Positions 1-7,232 of a stretch of DNA of 24,488 bases are shown here, piece by piece (the first letter of the stretch is position 1; every line of letters starts with the position of its first letter). The notes beneath the pieces are model-generated. The model was not told the DNA's origin, ran no database searches, and was given only the letters and a program-made list of their open reading frames with translations. Location: positions 1 through 24,488 of the forward strand of contig JBHENF010000133.1 of NCBI GenBank assembly GCA_046262175.1, written 5' to 3'. This stretch comes from RYN-124 sp046262175. GTDB taxonomy: Bacteria; Actinomycetota; Actinomycetes; Mycobacteriales; SCTD01. The translations under genes and the position numbers were made by a program.

Positions 1-617
1 CACCTGAGGAGATCGTGGCCGCGGGCGGCCGCTTCCACGGCCTGCAGCTGTGGGTCAACCTGCCCGGCGCGCAGAAGTGGGTCGACCCGCGCTACCAGGA
101 CCTGTCCGGGGAGCAGGTGAAGCTCCTGGCAAGCACCGACGCCGGAGCGCTGCTCCGTCTCATCGCCGGCGACCTCGGCGGCACCGCAGGCCCGGGTTCG
201 ACGTACACGCCGATGACCATGGTGCACGCCAGCGTCGACCCTGGCGCGCAGCTCGTCCTGCCGTGGCCGACCGAGCACAACTGCCTGGTCTACGTCCTCA
301 ACGGGCGCGGCACCGTCGGGGTCGAGCAGCGCCCGGTGCAGACCGGGCAGCTGACGGTGTTCGGCCCGGGAGACGCCCTGACGGTCGCGGCGAGCACCGG
401 CTCGCAGAGCGGCTCCGGGACGATGGAGCTGCTGCTGCTCGGCGGCCGGCCGATCCGCGAGCCGGTCGCGTGGGCCGGCCCGTTCGTGATGAACACCGAG
501 GCTGAGGTACGGCAGGCGTTCGAGGACTTCAACGCCGGGCGCCTGGGGCGCATCCCGGCCGTGCACAACGCGCCGACCGAGCTGCTCGTCGCCGAGACGA
601 CCTCTCCGCTGGACTGA
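1..617 (+). CDS. Pirin family protein, C-terminal part (5' end outside window)
   Basis: The reading frame is open from base 3 to the TGA at 615-617, and the residues before the first possible GTG (position 15) read PEEIV, which continues a pirin N-domain. The gene is therefore cut by the window edge rather than starting at 15. The stretch GGRFHGLQLWVNLP is the hallmark of pirin-type bicupins, placed just after the N-terminal cupin metal site. The remainder is the linker and C-terminal cupin, which in this family usually lacks metal ligands. The tail PVAWAGPFVMNTEAEVRQAFEDFNAGRLG is typical of pirin C-termini. Pirins are cytosolic Fe-binding proteins; some bacterial ones have quercetinase activity or modulate enzymes. 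The metal-binding His/Glu set lies upstream of the window, so catalytic competence cannot be judged. The next gene begins 1 nt after the stop, suggesting co-transcription. Confidence 0.93.
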   Translation, partial: PEEIVAAGGRFHGLQLWVNLPGAQKWVDPRYQDLSGEQVKLLASTDAGALLRLIAGDLGGTAGPGSTYTPMTMVHASVDPGAQLVLPWPTEHNCLVYVLNGRGTVGVEQRPVQTGQLTVFGPGDALTVAASTGSQSGSGTMELLLLGGRPIREPVAWAGPFVMNTEAEVRQAFEDFNAGRLGRIPAVHNAPTELLVAETTSPLD

Positions 618-618
618 G

Positions 619-1065
619 ATGCCCAAGCGCAGCGCCGGGATCCTGCTCTGGCGCCGGAGCCCTGGCCTGCAGGTGCTGCTCGCGCACCCTGGCGGGCCGC
701 TGTTCACCCGCAAAGACGACGGGCACTGGACCCTGCCGAAGGGCGAGCTCGATCCGGGCGAGGAACCGCTCGCCGCGGCCTACCGCGAGTTCACCGAGGA
801 GACCGGCATCGCACCGCCGGCCGCTCCTGCCGTACCCCTCGGTGATATCACCCAGAAGAGCGGCAAGGTCGTGACGGCCTGGGCGGTCGAGGGCGACCTC
901 GACGTGGACGCGATCGATCCCGGCACGTTCGAGATGACGTGGCGGGGACGCGTGCAGAGCTTCCCCGAGATCGACCGCGTCCAGTGGTTCAGTCCTGCCG
1001 AGGCGGCCGTCAAGCTGATGCCGGCGCAGGTCGCCTTCGTACGCCGGCTCGAGGAGGTGCTGTGA
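619..1065 (+). CDS. NUDIX hydrolase (COG4119-like NTP pyrophosphohydrolase)
   Basis: This 148-residue protein carries a perfect Nudix box, G-x5-E-x7-REUxEExGU, from G42 to I64, with E57, E60 and E61 as the Mg-binding glutamates. The N-terminus (KRSAGILLWRR, then LLAHPGGPLF and KDDGHWTLPKGE) and the segment SGKVVTAWAVEGDLD match the COG4119 branch of predicted NTP pyrophosphohydrolases. Nudix enzymes hydrolyse nucleoside diphosphates linked to another moiety; the substrate of this branch is not predictable here. The ATG at 619 follows the pirin stop by one base, and its own stop overlaps the GTG of the next small gene. It is probably the second cistron of a three-gene unit. Length is normal for a single-domain Nudix protein and the C-terminal PxExxRVxWF segment is intact. 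Confidence 0.95.
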   Translation: MPKRSAGILLWRRSPGLQVLLAHPGGPLFTRKDDGHWTLPKGELDPGEEPLAAAYREFTEETGIAPPAAPAVPLGDITQKSGKVVTAWAVEGDLDVDAIDPGTFEMTWRGRVQSFPEIDRVQWFSPAEAAVKLMPAQVAFVRRLEEVL

Positions 1066-1244
1066 CCCGCCTGTGCGACGACTGCGGCGAGCACGCGGCG
1101 TGGGAGCTGAGCAGCACGCGCGAGTCCGTCTGCGTGCCGGCCGACAGCACCGCCATGGCGACCTGCCCGGCGCACCGGCTGGACGCGACCGAGCACATGC
1201 TGAACCAGTACGGCAACGTGACGATCACCGAGGTGCTGGGGTGA
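1062..1244 (+). CDS. Small Cys-rich hypothetical protein (putative zinc ribbon)
   Basis: This 60-residue protein starts at GTG 1062, overlapping the NUDIX stop as GTGA, which implies translational coupling. The sequence shows CDDCGEHAAWEL near the N-terminus, a lone Cys at about residue 24 and CPAH further on, so CxxC plus CxxH could form one zinc site. The rest is hydrophilic, ending NQYGNVTITEVLG. I do not recognise a named family. Composition (balanced residues, no Arg/Pro/Ala excess) and the exact overlap with the upstream gene favour a real gene. Its 3' end overlaps the oppositely oriented methyltransferase gene by 20 bp. A metal-binding accessory role is inference only. Confidence 0.7.
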   Translation: MTRLCDDCGEHAAWELSSTRESVCVPADSTAMATCPAHRLDATEHMLNQYGNVTITEVLG

Positions 1245-1818
1245 GCACCCTCGTCCGCTTCACCGTCACCCCCTCGAGCGCCCGCGTCGTCGGGACGACG
1301 TACGCCGCCACCTCCACGAAGCCGGCCTGCGGCAGGTAGGCGCGGCCCGGGTCGCCGAGCATGACCCGCGCCTCGCTGCGGCCCAGCCAGGCGAGCACGC
1401 GCGGAGTCATCTCCCGGTCGTAGCAGACGTCGCCGGCGAGGACGACGTCCACGTCCGGCGGCTCGTCGTCGAGAAGGTCCTGCAGCAGCACCTCGACGGA
1501 CAGCCCGTTGAGCGCGGCGTTGCGCTGGACGGCCGGCCCCGCCAGCGGGTCCACGTCGACGGCCAGTACGGAAGCGGCGCCCGCCTTGGCGGCAGCCAGC
1601 GCGACCAGCCCGGAGCCGGTGGCGAGGTCGAGCACCCGCAGCCCGGCCACGCTCACGGGCTGGTCCAGGACGTACCGCGCCACCGCCTGCCCACCGAGCC
1701 ACGCGAACGCCCAGAACGGCGGCGCCGGCGTACCGAGCTCCTGCCACAGCTGCTCGATGTCGTCGGCGAGGTGCAGCTGCAGCTCGGGGACCAGTGGCGG
1801 CCGCGATACCGCGAGCAC
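1225..1818 (-). CDS. Class I SAM-dependent methyltransferase (COG3897-like)
   Basis: This 197-residue protein has the N-terminal segment PPFWAFAWLGGQ, then motif I VLDLATGSGLVALAAAKAG, an acidic post-I strand AVDVDPLAG and the motif VDVVLAGDVCYD. That pattern fits the family holding METTL20/ETF-beta lysine methyltransferases and the predicted nicotinamide N-methylases of COG3897, so it probably methylates a protein or small nitrogenous substrate with S-adenosylmethionine in the cytosol. The start is GTG at 1818, only 2 bp past the P450 stop, so it is the last gene of a minus-strand operon. An ORF-internal alternative start is possible but would remove part of the PPFW region leader. Substrate is unknown. 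Confidence 0.85.
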   Translation of the reverse strand: MLAVSRPPLVPELQLHLADDIEQLWQELGTPAPPFWAFAWLGGQAVARYVLDQPVSVAGLRVLDLATGSGLVALAAAKAGAASVLAVDVDPLAGPAVQRNAALNGLSVEVLLQDLLDDEPPDVDVVLAGDVCYDREMTPRVLAWLGRSEARVMLGDPGRAYLPQAGFVEVAAYVVPTTRALEGVTVKRTRVLTPAPR

Positions 1819-1820
1819 CC

Positions 1821-3008
1821 TCAGACGGACGTGAAGGCGAGGGGCAGCTGCTCCACCGCGTAGATCCCGGTCGGCGAGCCGAGCAGCACGTCGCCGTCGA
1901 CGCGCAGGTCGCGCACCCGAGGCGCGAGGTACGTGAACGTCTCCACCAGCTCCGCCCGCGCGAGGCTCGCCCCGATGCAGAAGTGCGCCCCGAAGCCGAA
2001 CGTCAGCGGCGCCGCCTCCCGCGGCTTCGCGATGTCGAACACCTGCGGCTCGTCGAACACCGCCGGATCGCGGTTGGCCGTCGCCGCGCAGAGGAACACC
2101 ACCGTGTCCTCGGGGAAGACGACGTCACGCACCTCGACGTCCTCGGTCGCGATCCGCGCGGTGAACGGCGTGATCGGCTCGTACCGCAGCACCTCCTCCA
2201 CCGCCTGCGGCGCGAGCGACGGGTCGTCGGCGAGCAGCTTCCACTGCTCGGGGTGCTCGGCGAACAGCCGCATCCCGTGCGCCAGCTGCGCCTGCGTCGT
2301 GTCGGTGCCGCCGGAGATGACCGAGCACACGAGGGTGACGCACTCGTCGTCGGTGAGGTCGGTCTTGCCGATGACGCTGATGAGGTCGTCCCCCGGCGCC
2401 GCCCGGCGCTGCGCGAGCTTGTCGAAGACGTACGCGCGCACTTCGGCGTACGCCTGCTCGACCGCCGGACCCGTCTCGTCCAGGCGGAACTTGAAGACCT
2501 CCTGCAGCAGCACCGACCACCGTGCGAGGTCGGGTGCGTCACCGGGTACGTCGAGCAGCTCGGCGATCGCCTGCGACGGCAGCGGCTCGGCCAGCGTCGA
2601 CACGAACTCGCACTCCCCCGCAGCGGCCGCCGGTGCCCACAGCGCCTCGATCAGCTCGCGCAGGCGCGGCCGCAAGCGCTCGGTCGCGCGGGGTGTGAAC
2701 GCGGGCATGAGCAGCCGCCGCAGTCGGGCGTGCGCGTCGCCGCTCTGCACCATGAGCCCGTCGACGGTCCGGTCCCAGATCGGCCCCGACGTCACGCCCT
2801 GCAGCTGCAGCAGCTCCAGCGCCGGGAACGCGAACCTGCGGTCGCGCAGCAGCGCGTTGCACGTCCCACGGTCGAACACCGCCAGTCCGGTGGCGCCGCG
2901 TCCCAGCCAGCTCTGCGACGCCACCTCGTCGAGCAGCGCGTGGAACCGCGGCCCGGTGACGCCGTCGAGGTGGTCGTACGTCGGCAGGTCCAGCTCCGTC
3001 ACCAGCAC
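1821..3008 (-). CDS. Cytochrome P450
   Basis: A soluble bacterial-type P450 of 395 residues with all signature elements: I-helix oxygen-binding stretch GGTDTT at about 233-238, the K-helix ExxR pair E272/R275 (EEVLRYEP), and the haem loop FGFGAHFCIG with axial Cys344. There is no signal peptide or membrane anchor, as usual for actinobacterial class I P450s, which need separate ferredoxin and reductase; neither is encoded in this window. The start is GTG 3008 with a second GTG two codons later; no clear Shine-Dalgarno separates them. It lies 12 bp after the nucleotidyltransferase and 2 bp before the methyltransferase, so oxidation and methylation of a shared substrate is conceivable but unproven. 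Substrate and CYP family cannot be assigned by eye. Confidence 0.95.
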   Translation of the reverse strand: MLVTELDLPTYDHLDGVTGPRFHALLDEVASQSWLGRGATGLAVFDRGTCNALLRDRRFAFPALELLQLQGVTSGPIWDRTVDGLMVQSGDAHARLRRLLMPAFTPRATERLRPRLRELIEALWAPAAAAGECEFVSTLAEPLPSQAIAELLDVPGDAPDLARWSVLLQEVFKFRLDETGPAVEQAYAEVRAYVFDKLAQRRAAPGDDLISVIGKTDLTDDECVTLVCSVISGGTDTTQAQLAHGMRLFAEHPEQWKLLADDPSLAPQAVEEVLRYEPITPFTARIATEDVEVRDVVFPEDTVVFLCAATANRDPAVFDEPQVFDIAKPREAAPLTFGFGAHFCIGASLARAELVETFTYLAPRVRDLRVDGDVLLGSPTGIYAVEQLPLAFTSV

Positions 3009-3020
3009 GGGCGAAGTCTG

Positions 3021-3515
3021 TCAGCCGCGGCGTTGCAGCGCGAGCAGCTCGCGCAGCACCGGCAGCGCCCGACGGTCCTTGTCCCGTCCGGCTGCCTCCT
3101 TGCTGCGGACGATGTCGGCCAGCGAGGCGAGCCGAACGGTCGTGCCCCGCAGCACGACTTCCACCGCGTCGCGCTTGAGGTCGTGGTACCCGCGCGTGCC
3201 TGACGGCGTGAAGGTGATGTCCAGGTCGCCGTGCTTGGTCGTGAGGTTCCAGATCCGGCCGGCGGCCAGCGACGTCGCGTCGTGGTTGAACGGGAGCGGC
3301 TCGTCGAGCTCGGCGGCGCGGATCTTCGCGTCCAGCTCCGTGAGTGCCGCGGACAGCCGGGTCAGGTTGTCGCGCTCGTCGTCGGGGACGACGTCCACGT
3401 CGTTGGTCAGCAACGGCGAGCCGTGCACGATCGCCGCGAACCCGCCGATGACCAGGAAGCGCACCTCCTGCCGCTCCAGGGCGGCGATGATCGCCGCGCC
3501 GTCGAACTCAGGCAC
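3021..3515 (-). CDS. Nucleotidyltransferase-fold protein (MNT/AbiEii-like), putative toxin
   Basis: From GTG 3515 this is 164 residues. It shows a nucleotidyltransferase core: FLVIGGFAAIVHG with the GG at residues 24-25, then TNDVDVVPD whose D39 and D41 form the metal-binding DxD pair. Later segments (DATSLAAGRIWNLTTKHGDLDITF and RDKDRRALPVL) resemble AbiEii/MNT-type proteins, including MenT-like toxins that nucleotidylate tRNA. I prefer GTG 3515 because a GAGG Shine-Dalgarno precedes it and it overlaps the HTH stop by 8 bp; ATG 3575 would add a low-complexity leader and a 68-bp overlap. The pairing with an upstream XRE gene is a common actinobacterial arrangement, read as toxin-antitoxin. 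Toxicity here is inference. Confidence 0.82.
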   Translation of the reverse strand: MPEFDGAAIIAALERQEVRFLVIGGFAAIVHGSPLLTNDVDVVPDDERDNLTRLSAALTELDAKIRAAELDEPLPFNHDATSLAAGRIWNLTTKHGDLDITFTPSGTRGYHDLKRDAVEVVLRGTTVRLASLADIVRSKEAAGRDKDRRALPVLRELLALQRRG

Positions 3516-3828
3516 GGGACCTCGCAAAGGCACCCTGCAGCTCGCGGGCAAACGCGAGTCCGGCGTCGTTCTCACGCAGCCGCTCGTCCGGACTCCGCGA
3601 GAGACGAGCCTTCGCCTGGGCCAGGTCCGAGTCGTCGTACGGGTCCAGCGCGACCAGCAGGTTGAAGCCGCAGAGCCGCAGCAGCCGCCGGACGGTGTCG
3701 AACGACGGCGACGTCTTGCCGCTCTCCAGCCGGGCGATCGCGGACTGGGTGGTGCCGGCCCGCTCGGCCAGCTCGCGCTGGGTCAGCCCGGCTCGCCGCC
3801 TCGCCTCGCGCACCAGGTCTGATCCCAT
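3508..3828 (-). CDS. XRE-family HTH protein, putative antitoxin/autorepressor
   Basis: This 106-residue protein begins with a textbook XRE helix-turn-helix at about residues 4-58 (LVREARRRAGLTQRELAERAGTTQSAIARLESG, split here only for reading; the helix pair spans about 15-40). A variable C-terminal tail follows (PYDDSDLAQAKARL and FARELQGAF), likely the part that contacts the downstream nucleotidyltransferase. The stop overlaps the next gene's start by 8 bp, so the two are translationally coupled. The ATG at 3828 has no Shine-Dalgarno, but TATGCT lies at 3840-3835 with exactly 6 nt before the ATG, which fits leaderless transcription. An inverted repeat just upstream (3838-3853) is a plausible operator for autoregulation. 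Confidence 0.88.
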   Translation of the reverse strand: MGSDLVREARRRAGLTQRELAERAGTTQSAIARLESGKTSPSFDTVRRLLRLCGFNLLVALDPYDDSDLAQAKARLSRSPDERLRENDAGLAFARELQGAFARSRA

Positions 3829-3837
3829 ACCGACAGC

Positions 3838-3853
3838 ATAGCGCTCCTGCTAT
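3838..3853. promoter_or_regulatory. Inverted repeat ATAGC-N6-GCTAT in divergent promoter
   Basis: Between the divergent HTH gene and helicase there are only 39 bp. They hold the inverted repeat ATAGC GCTCCT GCTAT, overlapping the candidate -10 of the HTH gene (TATGCT, 3840-3835 on minus) and lying just upstream of the candidate -10 TACGCT (3853-3858) of the helicase. Such a site would let the XRE protein repress its own operon and perhaps also affect the helicase. The repeat is directly visible; operator function is inferred. Confidence 0.5.
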
Positions 3854-3867
3854 ACGCTACGCCAGCC

Positions 3868-6348
3868 ATGAACCTCGCCGACCTGCTGCCTCCCGACGCG
3901 GACGCCGACGCCCTGCTGGAGGCCTTCACCACCTGGGCCGGGGACCGCGGACTCGCGCTGTACCCCGCGCAGGAGGAGGCGCTGCTGTCGGTCTTCCTCG
4001 GCGAGAACGTCGTCCTCGCCACGCCGACCGGCTCGGGCAAGAGCCTCGTCGCCGTCGGCGCGCACTTCGCCGCGCTGGCCCGCAAGGAGCGCAGCTTCTA
4101 CACGGCTCCGATCAAGGCGCTGGTGTCGGAGAAGTTCTTCGCGCTGATCGAGATGTTCGGCGCGCACAACGTCGGGATGATGACGGGCGACGCCGCCGTC
4201 AACGCCGGTGCGCCCATCATCTGCTGCACGGCCGAGATCCTGGCCAATCTGGCATTGCGCGCGGGCGCGGACACCGACGCGGGGATCGTCGTCATGGACG
4301 AGTTCCACTTCTACGCCGAGCCCGACCGCGGCTGGGCCTGGCAGGTGCCGCTGCTCGAGCTGCCCCGCGCGCAGTTCCTGCTGATGTCAGCGACCCTCGG
4401 CGACGTCACCCGGTTCGAGAAGGAGCTCACGGAGCGGACCGGCCGCGGCACGACCGTCGTCAGCGGCGTCGAGCGCCCGGTGCCCCTGTACTTCTCGTAC
4501 GTCTTGACGCCGTTGCACGAGACGCTCGAGGAGCTGCTCGGTACGCACGGCGCGCCGGTCTACGTCGTGCACTTCACCCAGCAGGCGGCGGTCGAGCGGG
4601 CCCAGGCGCTGATGAGCATCAACGTCTGCACGCGCGAGGAGAAGGACCGGATCGCGGAGCTGATAGGCGGTTTCCGCTTCACCGCGGGCTTCGGTCCGTC
4701 GCTGTCGAGGCTCGTGCGCCATGGCATAGGCGTGCACCACGCAGGGATGCTGCCGAAGTACCGCCGGCTCGTCGAGCTGCTCGCGCAGGCCGGGCTGCTC
4801 AAGGTGATCTGCGGGACCGACACCCTCGGCGTCGGCATCAACGTCCCGATCCGCACGGTGCTGTTCACGGCCCTGGCGAAGTACGACGGCGTGTCGCAGC
4901 GGACCCTGAAGGCGCGCGAGTTCCACCAGATCGCCGGCCGGGCCGGGCGGGCCGGCTTCGACACGGTGGGCAACGTGGTCGTGCAGGCGCCCGAGCACGA
5001 CGTCGAGAACGCCAAGCGGGTCGCGAAGGCCGGCGACGACCCGAAGAAGCTCCGCAAGGTCGAGCGCAAGAAGCCGCCGGAGGGCTTCGTGTCGTGGAAC
5101 GAGCAGACCCACACCCGGCTCGTCGGCGCCTCCCCGGAAACGCTGACGTCCTCGTTCGGGATCTCGCACTCGATGGTGCTCAATGTCCTGCAGCGCTCGG
5201 GCGACGGCAGCGCCGCCCTGCGGGAGCTCATCGGCCGCAGCCACGGGAGCGAGGAGGCGAAGGAGCGGCTCGTAGCGCAGGCGCTGGAGATCCTCGAGGG
5301 GCTCGAGACCTCCGAGATCGTGGAGCGCGACCCTGACGACAACCTGCGGCTCACGGTCGAGCTGCAGCCCGACTTCGCGCTGAACCAGCCGCTGTCGCCG
5401 TTCGCGATCGCCGCGCTGTCGCTGCTGGACCGGGAGTCGCCGTCCTTCGCGCTGGACGCGCTGTCGGTCCTGGAGGCGACACTCGAGGACCCGCGGCAGG
5501 TGCTCGCCGCCCAGCGGAGCAAGGCGAAGGGCGAGGCGGTCGGGCAGATGAAGGCCGAGGGGATCGAGTACGAGGAGCGGATGGAGCTGCTCGAGGAGGT
5601 GTCGTACCCCAAGCCGCTCGAGGAGCTGCTGGAAGGCGCGTACGAGACGTTCCGTGCGGGGCAGCCGTGGATCGGCGACCACCCGCTGCGGCCGAAGTCG
5701 GTGGCGCGAGACATGTACGAGCGGGCCATGAACTTCGTCGAGTACGTCGGCTACTACGGGCTCGCGCGCTCCGAGGGGCTGGTGCTGCGCTACCTCGCCG
5801 ACGCGTACAAGGCGTTGGACCGCACGGTGCCGGACGCGTTGCGCACCGACGAGCTCGTCGACCTAACCGAGTGGCTCGGCGAGCTCGTGCGGCAGGTCGA
5901 CTCGTCGCTGCTGGACGAGTGGGAGGCGCTGCGCAACCCGGCGGCAGTGGTCGAGGCTGCTCCTGTCGACACCGCCCCGCCGCCGGTCACGGCCAACCGG
6001 CGCGCGTTCACGGTGCTGGTGCGCAACCAGCTGTTCCGGCGGGTGGAGCTCGCCGCGATCCGGCGCTACGACCTGCTGCGCGAGCTGGATGGCGAGCTGG
6101 ACTGGAAGACGCCGGTCGAGGAGTTCTTTCACGAGTACGGCGGGCCGATGGGTACCGGGCCGGACGCGCGCGGGCCGGCGCTGCTGCGGATCGTCGAGAA
6201 GCCGGACGTGTGGGAGGTCCGGCAGACCTTCGACGACCCGGAGGACGACCACGACTGGGGCATCAGCGCAGTAGTAGACCTGCGGGCCTCCGACGCGGCC
6301 GGCGCTGCGGTGCTGCAGATCGTCTCCGTCGGGCCGCTCAGCGGCTGA
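3868..6348 (+). CDS. DEAD/DEAH-box Ski2-like RNA helicase with DUF3516 C-terminus
   Basis: An 826-residue superfamily 2 helicase. Visible motifs: I ATPTGSGKS (51-59), Ia APIKALVSEK (80-89), TGD (106-108), II DEFH (144-147), III SAT (174-176), GVHHAGMLP (288-296), GTDTLGVGIN and VI QIAGRAGRAG (354-363). The long C-terminal half (about 380-826) corresponds to the actinobacterial DUF3516 region, absent from ordinary DEAD proteins. Ski2/Mtr4-like helicases unwind RNA with ATP and feed processing or decay machinery; this actinobacterial subfamily is poorly characterised. ATG 3868 lacks a Shine-Dalgarno; TACGCT nine nt upstream suggests a very short or no leader. The last 11 bp overlap the convergent regulator gene. 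Confidence 0.95.
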   Translation: MNLADLLPPDADADALLEAFTTWAGDRGLALYPAQEEALLSVFLGENVVLATPTGSGKSLVAVGAHFAALARKERSFYTAPIKALVSEKFFALIEMFGAHNVGMMTGDAAVNAGAPIICCTAEILANLALRAGADTDAGIVVMDEFHFYAEPDRGWAWQVPLLELPRAQFLLMSATLGDVTRFEKELTERTGRGTTVVSGVERPVPLYFSYVLTPLHETLEELLGTHGAPVYVVHFTQQAAVERAQALMSINVCTREEKDRIAELIGGFRFTAGFGPSLSRLVRHGIGVHHAGMLPKYRRLVELLAQAGLLKVICGTDTLGVGINVPIRTVLFTALAKYDGVSQRTLKAREFHQIAGRAGRAGFDTVGNVVVQAPEHDVENAKRVAKAGDDPKKLRKVERKKPPEGFVSWNEQTHTRLVGASPETLTSSFGISHSMVLNVLQRSGDGSAALRELIGRSHGSEEAKERLVAQALEILEGLETSEIVERDPDDNLRLTVELQPDFALNQPLSPFAIAALSLLDRESPSFALDALSVLEATLEDPRQVLAAQRSKAKGEAVGQMKAEGIEYEERMELLEEVSYPKPLEELLEGAYETFRAGQPWIGDHPLRPKSVARDMYERAMNFVEYVGYYGLARSEGLVLRYLADAYKALDRTVPDALRTDELVDLTEWLGELVRQVDSSLLDEWEALRNPAAVVEAAPVDTAPPPVTANRRAFTVLVRNQLFRRVELAAIRRYDLLRELDGELDWKTPVEEFFHEYGGPMGTGPDARGPALLRIVEKPDVWEVRQTFDDPEDDHDWGISAVVDLRASDAAGAAVLQIVSVGPLSG

Positions 6349-7123
6349 GCGCCTGCCGGGTCGCCTCGTCGGCCGGGAAGAACTGCTCGACCGCCAGCTC
6401 GGCCAGCGTCACGTCCGACGCAGTGCCGAAGGTCGCGAGCGTCGTGAAGAAGCTCAGCACGCCGCGGCTGGTGTGCACGCGGACCGGGAGGACCACGCCC
6501 GGGTGCTCGGTCCACGGCTCGACCGTCTCGACGCCGGAGTAGGTCACCAGCTCCTCGTACAACGCCGCGAGGTGCTCGTCGCCGGTCATCGCGACCTGCC
6601 GTCGCAGCCGGCCGAGCAGGTGCCCGCTGAAGGTCGCGAAGTCGGCGATCCGGCTGCCGAAGCCGCCCGGGTGCAGGCTCAGCCGCAGCACGTTGACCGG
6701 CGCGGACAGCAGCTCGGACGCGACGTCCTCGAGCAGCAGGGCGGCGCCGTCGTTGGCCAGGACGAGGTCCCAGAGGCGGTCGACGACGATCGCCGGGTAC
6801 GGGTCGTGGTGCGCGAGCACGAGGTCCAGAGCGTGCCGGACGCTTGCCATCTCCGGCTCGTCCAGCGCCGTCTCGCCGAACACGGGTGCGTAGCCGGCGG
6901 CGACCAGGAGGTCATTGCGGCCGCGCAGCGGCACGTCGAGATGGTCGGCGAGGTGCAGCAGGAAACCGCGGCTCGGTCGCGCCCGGCCGGTCTCGACATA
7001 GCTCAGGTGCCGCGTGGACACGTCGGCGAGACAGGCGAGGTCCAGCTGGCTGAGCCGGCGCCGAACCCGCCACGCGCGCAGCAGGTCGCCGACGCCGGCA
7101 CGGGTGTCCAGGGCTGCCGTCAT
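6338..7123 (-). CDS. XRE-family regulator with MmyB-like ligand-binding domain
   Basis: From ATG 7123 the product is 261 residues. An N-terminal HTH covers about residues 12-66 (LLRAWRVRRRLSQLDLACLA, then STRHLSYVETGRARPS). The remainder matches the MmyB-like ligand-binding fold: DPYPAIVVDRLWDLVLAND, a long helical middle and the WTEHPGVVLPVRVHT and FFTTLATFGTASDVTL segments, which resemble a PAS-like pocket that binds fatty-acid-type ligands in a Chloroflexus homologue. An upstream ATG at 7174 is possible, but ATG 7123 gives the usual family N-terminus. These regulators normally control the divergent gene, here a small membrane protein. CACGGT lies 6 nt before the start, compatible with a leaderless transcript. 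Target and ligand are unknown. Confidence 0.9.
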   Translation of the reverse strand: MTAALDTRAGVGDLLRAWRVRRRLSQLDLACLADVSTRHLSYVETGRARPSRGFLLHLADHLDVPLRGRNDLLVAAGYAPVFGETALDEPEMASVRHALDLVLAHHDPYPAIVVDRLWDLVLANDGAALLLEDVASELLSAPVNVLRLSLHPGGFGSRIADFATFSGHLLGRLRRQVAMTGDEHLAALYEELVTYSGVETVEPWTEHPGVVLPVRVHTSRGVLSFFTTLATFGTASDVTLAELAVEQFFPADEATRQALSR

Positions 7124-7157
7124 GCCCGCACCGTGCCACGGCGGGTGCGCCAGGGCC

Positions 7158-7174
7158 ATGACCTCTGACGTCAT
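7158..7174. promoter_or_regulatory. Inverted repeat ATGAC-N7-GTCAT with TGACGTCA core, regulator/membrane-gene intergenic region
   Basis: The 109-bp divergent gap holds ATGAC-N7-GTCAT and, inside it, the perfect 8-bp palindrome TGACGTCA at 7166-7173. The octamer GACGTCAT recurs exactly 60 bp downstream at 7227-7234, overlapping the Shine-Dalgarno/start of the membrane gene. These are good candidates for binding sites of the adjacent XRE/MmyB-like regulator. Function is inferred from position only. Confidence 0.4.
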
Positions 7175-7232
7175 CGACAGCGCGCACCGACGCGGGGTGT
7201 CCTCCCCCCACCAACCACTTCAGGAGGACGTC

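Noticed and set aside
1794..3822. Long plus-strand frames (469 and 629 residues) opposite the P450 and the HTH/nucleotidyltransferase genes
   Set aside because: Arg/Ser/Ala-rich antisense shadows of clear minus-strand genes; no recognisable motifs or ribosome binding sites.
4387..5729. Minus-strand frames of 431 and 389 residues inside the helicase gene
   Set aside because: The helicase has intact motifs on the plus strand; the frames are GC-bias shadows.
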